Shown in pieces: positions 1 through 6,129 of a DNA stretch of 6,862 nt. The position numbers and the translations under genes were made by a program. The stretch spans positions 1 to 6,862 of the forward strand of contig JBBQSF010000148.1 of NCBI GenBank assembly GCA_038214085.1, read 5' to 3'. The stretch is from JBBQSF01 sp038214085. GTDB taxonomy: Bacteria; Bacteroidota; Bacteroidia; Bacteroidales; CG2-30-32-10. The notes below the pieces were generated by a model. That model saw only the letters and a program-made list of their open reading frames with translations. It was not told the DNA's origin and searched no databases. The stretch's first letter is position 1; each line of letters starts with the position of its first letter.

Positions 1-1454
1 AAACTTTCAAAATATTTTATTTTTTTTACTATTTCTTCTTTCCGTAATTTCATTCGATAAGCAATTTCTGCTTCGTTAAACGGGACAAAATCATCAAATA
101 CACCGCCATAAGATCTTAGAATTGTTTTAAGCAGATTGTCATATTCTTTGGATGTAACCTGAAAACGGTACAAGGTTTCTCTATCCACGCAAATATGCAA
201 CTTAGGTTGACTGAAAAAAGATTCTGTAAGCAGCAGATAACCTTCTCTTTCAATAAATTTAAGTGCATTGTAAACCAATACAGGTTTGAAATTATAAGTG
301 TTACAAAATGATGAAATATCAAAATCAAATGTAACGTCTTTTCCGCTGCCAACAGCTAAATTGTAAAAATTCCCCAGGGCATTATACACATCCCTTATTA
401 AGTTAGGTTCGGGAAATGAATCGTTAAAATTACGACGCAGGTCAATAATGTCGGAATCATTGAACATGAGCAAAGCATAAGCTTTATTCTCATCGCGCCC
501 TGCCCTTCCAGCTTCCTGAAAATATGCTTCAAGTGAATCAGGAAGATCGAAATGAATAACAAATCGCACATTGGGTTTATCTATACCCATTCCGAAAGCG
601 TTGGTAGCAACAATCACTCTCACTTTTTCAGTTATCCAGTTGTTCTGTCTTTCATCGCGGATTTTATGGTCGAGGCCAGCATGATAATAATCCGATTTTA
701 TCCCGTTATTTGAAAGAAATTCTGCAATTTCCCTGGTCTTTCTTCTATTTCTAACATAAACAATTCCAATTCCGTTAATTTTTGAAATAAACCGGATCAT
801 ACGGTTCAACTTGTCTTCTTCTTTAATTACGGCGTATGTAACGTTTTTGCGTTCAAAACTTTTCCTGAAAACATTTTCTTCTTTGAATTTTAGTTTCTGC
901 TGAATATCGCTAACCACATCGGTAGTAGCAGTGGCTGTTAATGCCAGAATAGGAATTTCAGGGACATATTTTCTGATTTCGGCAATTTGCAAATATGGTG
1001 GTCGAAAATCATAACCCCATTGCGAAACACAATGTGCTTCATCGACGGCAATAAGGCTGATTTTCATTTTTTTTAGTCGGTGAATAAATACTTCAGATGC
1101 AAGGCGTTCGGGCGAGAGATATAAAAATTTTATATCGCTGTGAACACAATTATCAAGCACTATATCAATTTCATTGTAATGCATACCCGAATGGATTGCG
1201 ACAGCCTTAATTCCTTTTTTATTGAGGTTTTCCACTTGATCCTTCATTAGAGCAATGAGAGGTGAAATCACAAGACATAGACCTGGAAGAGCCATAGCTG
1301 GCACCTGAAAACATACTGACTTCCCACCACCCGTTGGCAAAAGCGCAAGCGTATCTTTTCCATTTAAAACAGAAAGAATAATATCTTCCTGCAAAGGCCT
1401 AAAAGTGCTATGTCCCCAAAATTTAATAAGTATTTCCTGAATTCTTGTGACCAT
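1..1454 (-). CDS. recQ: ATP-dependent DNA helicase RecQ, 5' part (C-terminus beyond left edge)
   Basis: This is an open frame of 484 codons read leftwards from ATG 1454-1452, with no stop before the window edge, so the C-terminus is missing. RecQ enzymes are ATP-driven 3'-to-5' DNA helicases that act in recombinational repair and at stalled replication forks in the cytoplasm. All superfamily 2 helicase motifs are visible in order: motif 0 GHSTFRPLQ (14-22, Gln22), Walker A TGGGKS (41-46), motif Ia around ISPLIALMKDQ (63-73), DEAH (138-141), the RecQ aromatic-rich loop HCVSQWGYDFRP (141-152), ALTATA (171-176), motif V NAFGMGIDKP (285-294) and motif VI QEAGRAGRD (313-321). After about residue 340 the protein departs from E. 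coli RecQ. Two winged-helix-like stretches follow (about 376-423 and 445-484), and no zinc-binding cysteine cluster is seen. The start is supported by its distance from motif 0. No convincing promoter was found upstream. The family call is very secure; the paralogue type is less so. Confidence 0.95.
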   Translation of the reverse strand, partial: MVTRIQEILIKFWGHSTFRPLQEDIILSVLNGKDTLALLPTGGGKSVCFQVPAMALPGLCLVISPLIALMKDQVENLNKKGIKAVAIHSGMHYNEIDIVLDNCVHSDIKFLYLSPERLASEVFIHRLKKMKISLIAVDEAHCVSQWGYDFRPPYLQIAEIRKYVPEIPILALTATATTDVVSDIQQKLKFKEENVFRKSFERKNVTYAVIKEEDKLNRMIRFISKINGIGIVYVRNRRKTREIAEFLSNNGIKSDYYHAGLDHKIRDERQNNWITEKVRVIVATNAFGMGIDKPNVRFVIHFDLPDSLEAYFQEAGRAGRDENKAYALLMFNDSDIIDLRRNFNDSFPEPNLIRDVYNALGNFYNLAVGSGKDVTFDFDISSFCNTYNFKPVLVYNALKFIEREGYLLLTESFFSQPKLHICVDRETLYRFQVTSKEYDNLLKTILRSYGGVFDDFVPFNEAEIAYRMKLRKEEIVKKIKYFES

Positions 1455-1555
1455 TTTACGAAAATAAGAAAATATCTGCCATAAAAAGCAATGGAAAAAA
1501 AATAGATCATAAATAAACTATTCAAATATTCCTTATTCTTTAAAAAGATTAATAA

Positions 1556-1563
1556 TATCTTTG
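1556..1563 (+). promoter_or_regulatory. Bacteroidota-type promoter -7 element (TATCTTTG) for the ankyrin/lipoprotein/photolyase operon
   Basis: TATCTTTG matches the Bacteroidota -7 consensus TAnnTTTG exactly. It lies 26 nt before the ATG at 1590. A -33 TTTG is not recognisable at the expected distance, so the promoter is half-supported. Transcription would start around 1570. The GTG at 1563, which would add nine residues to the downstream protein, would then lie outside the mRNA. Confidence 0.6.
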
Positions 1564-1589
1564 TGAAACAAAAAAATCATATTGTCAAA

Positions 1590-3011
1590 ATGCGGAATAT
1601 TTTAAAAATACTTGTTTTCATTCTCCTTCCTATATTAACTCAAGGACAAGATACAATTATTCCGCTACAAGCAGATTCATCAAAATTTATGGTTTCAACT
1701 GACACTGCTTTCTATAATTCGCTCTTACTCGAAGCTGCATTTGATGGAAAAACGGATTCAGTTATTTCTGCTCTTTTAAAAGGAGCGAATATAAATACCA
1801 GAACCGAAGAAGGTGTAACACCACTTATGTATGCTGCTCAAAATGGCTTTATTGATCTTGTTGAACTTCTTATTTTTAATGGTGCAAATGTAAATGCAAA
1901 ACCTAACGATGGTGTTACAAGCTTAATAGCTGCTTCTCGATTTAACCAATCTGAAATAATGAATCAGCTTGTGCTTGGAGGAGCAAATGTAAATGCAAAG
2001 GACAATGATAGCATATCTGCTCTCACAATTGCTGCTGCTTATAATTACTATATTCCTGCTGATCTGCTTTTATTTTATGGTGCCGACATTAATACATTAA
2101 CCAGAGACAGCATAACACCATTGTATATAGCTTGTTACAACGGAAGTATGGAAGTTGCGGAATTGCTTATAAGCAAAGGTGCCAATGTGAATGCAGTTGA
2201 TAAAAAAAAATGGACACCTTTAATCGCTGCAACATACAACAACAATTTAGAAATAGTAAAACTATTGCTTGAAAAAGGAGCAAAAATCAATGAAGTTAGT
2301 GCTGAAGGATATACTGCTCTTGCTGTTGCAACATATAAAGATTATTACCCAATTGCCGAATATCTTTTGAAAAGCGGTGCCAATCCGGAAATTTCTGTAA
2401 GTGGTTTATCTCTAAATGATCTGGCTTTATATAATGACAGCTATCATACTTATGATATCCTTAAAACAGCTAAAGTTAAAAAGGAATGGTTGCCATTTTT
2501 CGATCATCTTCAGATTTCAGCTTCCGAATTTTGTTTGAACAATAAAGATTTTTTGTGGGGAACAAGTATTGGAATTCGGGATAAGCGAAATAATATTTCT
2601 CTTGGTTTGGGTTACAATACACGCTTTTGGCCAAACAAAATTCTGGTTGAATATGGCAATAATATTTTTTATCAATTTCGTGAACGCAGAAGCATTGCAT
2701 ATTTAAGTTTGGTGAAAAGCATTGCTTTTTATAGGCTAATGGATGTGGAACGGTCTGTATTTATTGACTTGCGTGAAGCATACACTTATGGAAAATATAG
2801 AGCAAGCACTTCTAAACCTGATGAAAAATTTATCTTCTTTCCTTCAGCAGGATTAAGTTTTTCAAATGAAACAGTAGGTTTTAAAATTGCAATAGGTTAT
2901 TTGAAAACAAATGTTTTAAATGAGAACCCAATTCGCATCAGCACCAGTTTTTATTTTAAAATCCCTTTACTTTATTATCCACCAATAAGCAAAGTTATTA
3001 ATTGGTTATAG
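1590..3011 (+). CDS. Exported ankyrin-repeat protein with C-terminal beta-barrel-like domain
   Basis: This 473-residue protein has no assigned function. Residues 1-20 form a signal peptide: basic start MRNILK, a hydrophobic core, then a likely cut near TQGQ. Seven ankyrin repeats of about 33 residues cover 42-269, each with the pattern TPL-x-x-AA and a closing GANVNA-like turn. A degenerate eighth repeat reaches about 302. From about 305 to 461 the sequence switches to alternating polar/aromatic stretches separated by short turns, for example ISLGLGYNTRF, VFIDLREAYTYG and GFKIAIGYLKT. This suggests roughly 8-10 beta strands, as in an outer-membrane barrel. Ankyrin repeats normally bind other proteins, so a periplasmic binding platform tethered to the outer membrane is inferred. 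I chose ATG 1590 over the in-frame GTG 1563 because the promoter element covers 1563 and because the signal peptide then begins properly. The lipoprotein gene follows after 2 nt. The ankyrin and export calls are strong; the barrel is an inference from pattern. Confidence 0.85.
   Translation: MRNILKILVFILLPILTQGQDTIIPLQADSSKFMVSTDTAFYNSLLLEAAFDGKTDSVISALLKGANINTRTEEGVTPLMYAAQNGFIDLVELLIFNGANVNAKPNDGVTSLIAASRFNQSEIMNQLVLGGANVNAKDNDSISALTIAAAYNYYIPADLLLFYGADINTLTRDSITPLYIACYNGSMEVAELLISKGANVNAVDKKKWTPLIAATYNNNLEIVKLLLEKGAKINEVSAEGYTALAVATYKDYYPIAEYLLKSGANPEISVSGLSLNDLALYNDSYHTYDILKTAKVKKEWLPFFDHLQISASEFCLNNKDFLWGTSIGIRDKRNNISLGLGYNTRFWPNKILVEYGNNIFYQFRERRSIAYLSLVKSIAFYRLMDVERSVFIDLREAYTYGKYRASTSKPDEKFIFFPSAGLSFSNETVGFKIAIGYLKTNVLNENPIRISTSFYFKIPLLYYPPISKVINWL
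1713..2495 (+). repeat. Tandem ankyrin-repeat coding array, 99-bp period
   Basis: Successive ankyrin repeats are each encoded by 99 bp (33 codons), seven clear copies plus a degenerate capping copy. Most copies have diverged at DNA level. Repeats 2 and 3 still share an identical 17-mer, GCAAATGTAAATGCAAA, at 1884-1900 and 1983-1999, exactly 99 bp apart, and this encodes the ANVNAK turn. This is a protein repeat within one gene rather than a mobile or structural DNA repeat. Confidence 0.85.
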
Positions 3012-3013
3012 TT

Positions 3014-3445
3014 ATGAAGAAAATATTGATTCTGTCCATTTTATTTTTGCTACCTCTACCCTTCTTTTTTTCGTGTGAAAGAACGACTCAAGCCGATGTG
3101 GATTGCTCAACTTATGATTATTCCGATTGCAATACAGTTGAGCCAATTTTTGGGGATATTCATGTTAAATTAACGATAAACGACGAAAATAAAAAAATCC
3201 CTTTAATCATTTATGCAGGGAAGCTGGAAGATAATGATATTGTGTTAATTGATACCGCTTATTCAAATATATATGATACACTGCTTCCTGTTGATGATTT
3301 TTACACGGTTAAAGCTGAATATAAAAAAGGTGAAAAAACGATTTTTGCAGTCGATGGTGACAATATAAAAAAAAGTAAAACAAAAACATGTGACTCAACA
3401 TGTTGGAGTATTAAATCAGCGAGTATAAACCTGAAGATGAAATAA
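3014..3445 (+). CDS. Small cysteine-containing lipoprotein of unknown function
   Basis: This 143-residue protein is not a member of any named family I recognise. The N-terminus MKKILILSILFLLPLPFFFSC is a lipoprotein signal peptide with Cys21 as the expected lipidated residue, so the mature protein should be anchored in the inner or outer membrane. The mature part is short and rich in predicted beta structure (IHVKLTI, IPLIIYAGKLED, DIVLIDT, YTVKAEYKK), like a small beta-sandwich. Four more cysteines sit in two pairs, Cys31/Cys39 and Cys126/Cys130, at opposite ends of the mature chain, which suggests disulfide clasps. The ATG at 3014 is preferred over an in-frame TTG at 3002 because the shorter form starts directly with MKK and avoids overlapping the upstream stop. 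It lies 2 nt after the ankyrin gene and 1 nt before the photolyase, so it is almost certainly co-transcribed and may partner the ankyrin protein in the envelope. Confidence 0.85.
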   Translation: MKKILILSILFLLPLPFFFSCERTTQADVDCSTYDYSDCNTVEPIFGDIHVKLTINDENKKIPLIIYAGKLEDNDIVLIDTAYSNIYDTLLPVDDFYTVKAEYKKGEKTIFAVDGDNIKKSKTKTCDSTCWSIKSASINLKMK

Positions 3446-3446
3446 C

Positions 3447-4736
3447 TTGAAAAAAACCGCTGTATTTTGGTTCAGGCGCGATTTGCGTGTCGATGACAAT
3501 TCTGGATTATTTGAAGCTCTTAAAAATAACGATGAAGTAATTCCGGTTTTCATCTTCGATACAAACATCATCAATTCACTTAAACGGAACGATAAAAGAA
3601 TCCTATTTATTCACAATGCTTTGCGCAAGATTAATCAATCGCTGCAAAAGCGAAATTCCTCACTGCTCATTTATAAAGGAACACCAGTTGATGCGTTCAA
3701 GTATCTGAGCGAAAATTTTTCTTTTCAAAGCGTTTATTGCAATGAAGACTATGAGCCTTATGCCATAAAAAGAGACAACGAAATTGCAAAAATGTTGTAT
3801 GCTCAAAAAATAGATTTTAAACAATTTAAAGATCAGGTAATTTTCTCAAAAAACGATATAATAAAAGCAGATGGCAAACCTTACACTGTTTTCACTCCTT
3901 ACAAAAATAAATGGCGCTCAATATTGAATGATGATATGTTAAAGCCCTTTAACATTGAGAAAAATGATAAAAAGTTTATGAGTGTTAAAAGGAATTTCCC
4001 AGAATTAGAAGAATTGGGTTTCTTTGTTTCTGAGATTTTGTTTCCAACAAATTCACCATCTGATGAGCGCATCATAGATTACAACAAAACTCGTGATTTC
4101 CCTGCAATAAATGGCACTTCAAGATTAAGTATTCATTTGCGTTTTGGGACTGCGAGCATCCGTAAATGGGTAAAAAAAGCATTGGAATTAAATGAAACAT
4201 TTCTGAATGAGCTTATATGGCGAGAGTTTTATATGATGATTCTTTATCATTACCCTCAAGTTATAACTCAATCGTTTAAACCCGTTTACGATAGAATTGT
4301 ATGGCGAAATAATGAATCTGAGTTTGAAGCATGGAGTAAAGGACTTACCGGATATCCTTTAGTGGATGCTGGAATGCGGGAGCTCAATACAACCGGTTTT
4401 ATGCACAACAGGGCAAGAATGGTTACTGCAAGTTTTTTAACCAAGCATTTGTTATGCGACTGGCGTTTAGGCGAGGCTTATTTTGCGGAAAAATTATTAG
4501 ATTATGAGTTGGCTTCAAATAATGGTGGATGGCAATGGGCAGCAGGTACAGGTTGTGATGCAGCTCCCTATTTTCGAATCTTTAATCCGATAACTCAGCA
4601 ATTAAAATTTGACAAGGAAATGAAGTATATCAGCAAATGGATTCCTGAGCTTAATTCGGGAAATTATCTCTTACCTATTGTTGAACATACTTATGCAAGA
4701 GAAAGATGCTTGAAAGCTTATAAGTCAATTTTCTAA
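3447..4736 (+). CDS. phrB: Deoxyribodipyrimidine photolyase, class I (cryptochrome/photolyase family)
   Basis: This 429-residue cytoplasmic enzyme uses FAD and blue/near-UV light to split UV-induced cyclobutane pyrimidine dimers. The N-terminal antenna domain opens with the family hallmark FWFRRDLRVDDN (7-18). The FAD domain shows TSRLSIHLRFG (224-234), ELIWREFY (255-262), MHNRARM (319-325) and NNGGWQWAAGTG (358-369). Aligned by eye to E. coli PhrB, the flavin Asn is Asn358. The electron-transfer Trp triad is Trp286, Trp339 and Trp362. The dimer-contacting residues are Glu255, Trp258, Asn321, Arg322, Met325 and Trp364. All are intact, so the enzyme should be active. E. coli PhrB has about 470 residues; this one is slightly shorter but has a proper C-terminus. 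The start must be TTG 3447: an in-frame TGA lies at 3438-3440, and the next start-like codon would remove the hallmark motif. It lies 1 nt after the lipoprotein stop, and its end overlaps the convergent gene by 4 bp. Confidence 0.96.
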   Translation: MKKTAVFWFRRDLRVDDNSGLFEALKNNDEVIPVFIFDTNIINSLKRNDKRILFIHNALRKINQSLQKRNSSLLIYKGTPVDAFKYLSENFSFQSVYCNEDYEPYAIKRDNEIAKMLYAQKIDFKQFKDQVIFSKNDIIKADGKPYTVFTPYKNKWRSILNDDMLKPFNIEKNDKKFMSVKRNFPELEELGFFVSEILFPTNSPSDERIIDYNKTRDFPAINGTSRLSIHLRFGTASIRKWVKKALELNETFLNELIWREFYMMILYHYPQVITQSFKPVYDRIVWRNNESEFEAWSKGLTGYPLVDAGMRELNTTGFMHNRARMVTASFLTKHLLCDWRLGEAYFAEKLLDYELASNNGGWQWAAGTGCDAAPYFRIFNPITQQLKFDKEMKYISKWIPELNSGNYLLPIVEHTYARERCLKAYKSIF

Positions 4737-5410
4737 TGTTTATCCGGGAGAGTGTCCCTGCTTTCGAAATGATTGATCAGAATATCAAATTTTGTAGAAT
4801 CTAAAAATGTATCGAATTTCATGTATTCGTACTTCCCCATATTCAGCTTTTCCCCATAGATATCAGTGTGATATACATCTTTAAATATTTTCCATATTAA
4901 CTCATTGCAATAATATTCAGTGGTATCAAAAATATCAAAACTGTTATCGAAAGGTATTTTTTTAGTCAGATAATATTTTGCACGATCAGCAATGGCTTTT
5001 CGTTCTTCATCAGTTTTGCCTTTATACCTGACAACAACAACAGTATTTTTTTTACTGTCGTGAATAAAGGGCTGTAAATATTGCCATTGAACGCCATCAA
5101 CATCAGAAACTGTTGACGAAACAGAATGAATTACTATAAATTTTCCTAGAGAATCTTTTGCAAGAATTGCGCAATGAGAGATATCGTATTTTTCGCGAAG
5201 CGACTCAACAATAAGATCGCTAACAAGACCGTAACCATGTCGGAGAATAATATCTCCTTCTTTTAATAGCGAAACTTCTTTATCGCTGAGGTAATAATGT
5301 GTTTTCTTTTGTTTTTGCTGGCTGATGTGCTCATAATACCAAAGAAAGAGATATATGAGCAGACTGAAAAGAAGAAGAGCAATGAAAATCCAGATTAACT
5401 TTTTTTTCAT
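4733..5410 (-). CDS. Membrane-anchored YiiX/YebB-like permuted papain-fold hydrolase (peptidase C92 type)
   Basis: This 225-residue protein has one N-terminal membrane helix (about 5-25) after the basic MKKK. It is probably an uncleaved anchor with the catalytic domain on the periplasmic side. The domain resembles the permuted NlpC/P60 group, where the catalytic His precedes the Cys. It opens with LKEGDIILRHG (49-59), followed by DISHCAIL with His79 as the likely catalytic His. Next come VIHS (93-96, polar third-residue region) and the late PFDNSFD (153-159), and then YYCNEL with Cys168 as the likely nucleophile. Family members are predicted amidases or thioesterases acting on peptides, cell wall or lipids; the substrate here is unknown. 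The gene follows a DUF4878-like lipoprotein on the same strand after 36 nt, so the two probably form an operon. Its TAG stop lies inside the CTAA shared with the photolyase stop. The fold assignment is firm; the reaction is not. Confidence 0.85.
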   Translation of the reverse strand: MKKKLIWIFIALLLFSLLIYLFLWYYEHISQQKQKKTHYYLSDKEVSLLKEGDIILRHGYGLVSDLIVESLREKYDISHCAILAKDSLGKFIVIHSVSSTVSDVDGVQWQYLQPFIHDSKKNTVVVVRYKGKTDEERKAIADRAKYYLTKKIPFDNSFDIFDTTEYYCNELIWKIFKDVYHTDIYGEKLNMGKYEYMKFDTFLDSTKFDILINHFESRDTLPDKH

Positions 5411-5428
5411 TGCTCTTCGAAATTAAGA

Positions 5429-5444
5429 AGATTTATTAAAATCT
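5429..5444 (-). other. Small intercistronic inverted repeat
   Basis: AGATTT and AAATCT form 6-bp arms around a 4-nt loop, in the 36-nt gap between the DUF4878-like lipoprotein and the hydrolase gene. The stem is AU-rich and no clean U-run follows, so it is a weak candidate for mRNA processing or partial attenuation rather than a full terminator. It could be chance in AT-rich DNA. Confidence 0.25.
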
Positions 5445-5446
5445 AA

Positions 5447-5863
5447 TTATTTTTTTGTAGTATCCTGAACAGCTGAAGAATCAGTTGTAGGTTCAGTGTT
5501 CATGTCTGGAGATTCTTTTTTCATTTCAACTAACCATTTGCTGTCTTTTTTAACGAGCTCAATTTTTTCAGCTTCGCCGTCTTTTGTGTAATCGCAAGTA
5601 GCTTTGTCACCATCTTCTTTACATTTCATGTTTTCGATTTTGGCTTCTTTAGTCTGTTCGCCACCCATTTTGCTGAATGATTCTTGCATGTCAATCATAG
5701 CTGCTGATTCAGTAGTAGCTAATTTTTTAGCTTCTGTAAATTCTTTTTTGTTTAAATGAGTTAAGAATTTTTCTGCTACTTTATCAGGAGTATCAGTGTT
5801 TTTACAAGCGTTGAAAGAGATAACTGCAAGTGCAATGATTGCTAATTTGAATAATTTTTTCAT
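5447..5863 (-). CDS. DUF4878-like lipoprotein
   Basis: This 138-residue protein has the lipoprotein signal peptide MKKLFKLAIIALAVISFNAC, with Cys20 as the lipidation site. The lipobox FNAC is loose, as is common in Bacteroidota. The mature region starts with TPDKVAEKFLTHLNKKEFTEAKKLAT (25-50), the hallmark of DUF4878-type domains: a small NTF2/cystatin-like fold with an opening helix pair followed by beta strands. Cys81 and Cys90 flank a turn (CKEDGDKATC) and could form a disulfide. The C-terminus from about 116 is a Thr/Ser/Asp-rich, probably disordered tail. The domain has no established biochemical role; related lipoproteins are common in Bacteroidota envelopes. The leader just before the ATG is A-rich (ACAACAAAAA), as expected where Shine-Dalgarno pairing is not used. 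It is first in the operon with the permuted papain-like hydrolase and is driven by the promoter at 5913-5941. Confidence 0.88.
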   Translation of the reverse strand: MKKLFKLAIIALAVISFNACKNTDTPDKVAEKFLTHLNKKEFTEAKKLATTESAAMIDMQESFSKMGGEQTKEAKIENMKCKEDGDKATCDYTKDGEAEKIELVKKDSKWLVEMKKESPDMNTEPTTDSSAVQDTTKK

Positions 5864-5912
5864 TTTTTGTTGTTTTAGTTATTAATTAATTAGGTTATTT
5901 CAATTTGTGTTG

Positions 5913-5941
5913 CAAAATTAACATTTTTTTTGAAAAACAAA
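5913..5941 (-). promoter_or_regulatory. Bacteroidota sigma-A type promoter for the lipoprotein/hydrolase operon
   Basis: Read on the minus strand, TTTG (5941-5938) is followed by a 17-nt spacer and TAATTTTG (5920-5913), matching the -33 TTTG and -7 TAnnTTTG consensus. A run of nine A residues (5951-5943) sits just upstream, like an UP element, and a run of eight A residues lies in the spacer. Transcription should start about 5905-5908, giving a leader of roughly 40-45 nt. This is the best-formed promoter in the window. Confidence 0.75.
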
Positions 5942-6103
5942 GTTTTTTTTTCATTTTAATTTCCACAGATATTAACACTATTATATTTTATCGCTGATTT
6001 ACAACTATTTGGTTGTTTATATCTTTACACTTGAACTTGCTTATAAATATTGATTTTTTATAAAAAGCTTTTAAAATCTGCAGGAATAAGTGTTTATTAT
6101 TGT

Positions 6104-6111
6104 TATTTTTG
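6104..6111 (+). promoter_or_regulatory. Promoter -7 element (TATTTTTG) for the Nudix gene
   Basis: TATTTTTG is an exact TAnnTTTG match, 18 nt before the ATG at 6130, implying a leader of only about 12 nt. No clear -33 element is present. The rest of the 5864-6129 intergenic region holds only the leftward promoter, A/T tracts, a 10-bp palindrome AAAAGCTTTT at 6063-6072, and weak AT-rich inverted repeats. No small gene was found there. Confidence 0.55.
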
Positions 6112-6129
6112 TGAAAGAAATTCTTGAAA

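Noticed and set aside
116..352. Short minus-strand open frame inside recQ
   Set aside because: It lies in another frame of the RecQ coding sequence, which has all helicase motifs and stays open over 1-1454. The short peptide has no recognisable features.
1523..1530. Possible minus-strand promoter for recQ (AATATTTG)
   Set aside because: It misses the first base of TAnnTTTG and has no TTTG at the expected upstream distance, so it is too weak to list.
2476..2700. Minus-strand open frame opposite the ankyrin/barrel gene
   Set aside because: It is a shadow of a well-supported plus-strand gene, with no family resemblance and no promoter.
4746..4758. GGGA-GAGTG-TCCC hairpin just after the photolyase stop
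   Set aside because: The stem has only 4 bp, no U-run follows, and it lies within the coding end of the convergent hydrolase gene.
5932..5952. GAAAAAC/GTTTTT-type inverted repeat as a hairpin
   Set aside because: It is better explained as A/T tracts around the -33 element of the lipoprotein promoter.
6041..6063. TTATAAA/TTTATAA inverted repeat upstream of the Nudix gene
   Set aside because: Seven-base AT-only arms around 9 nt are expected by chance in DNA this AT-rich.
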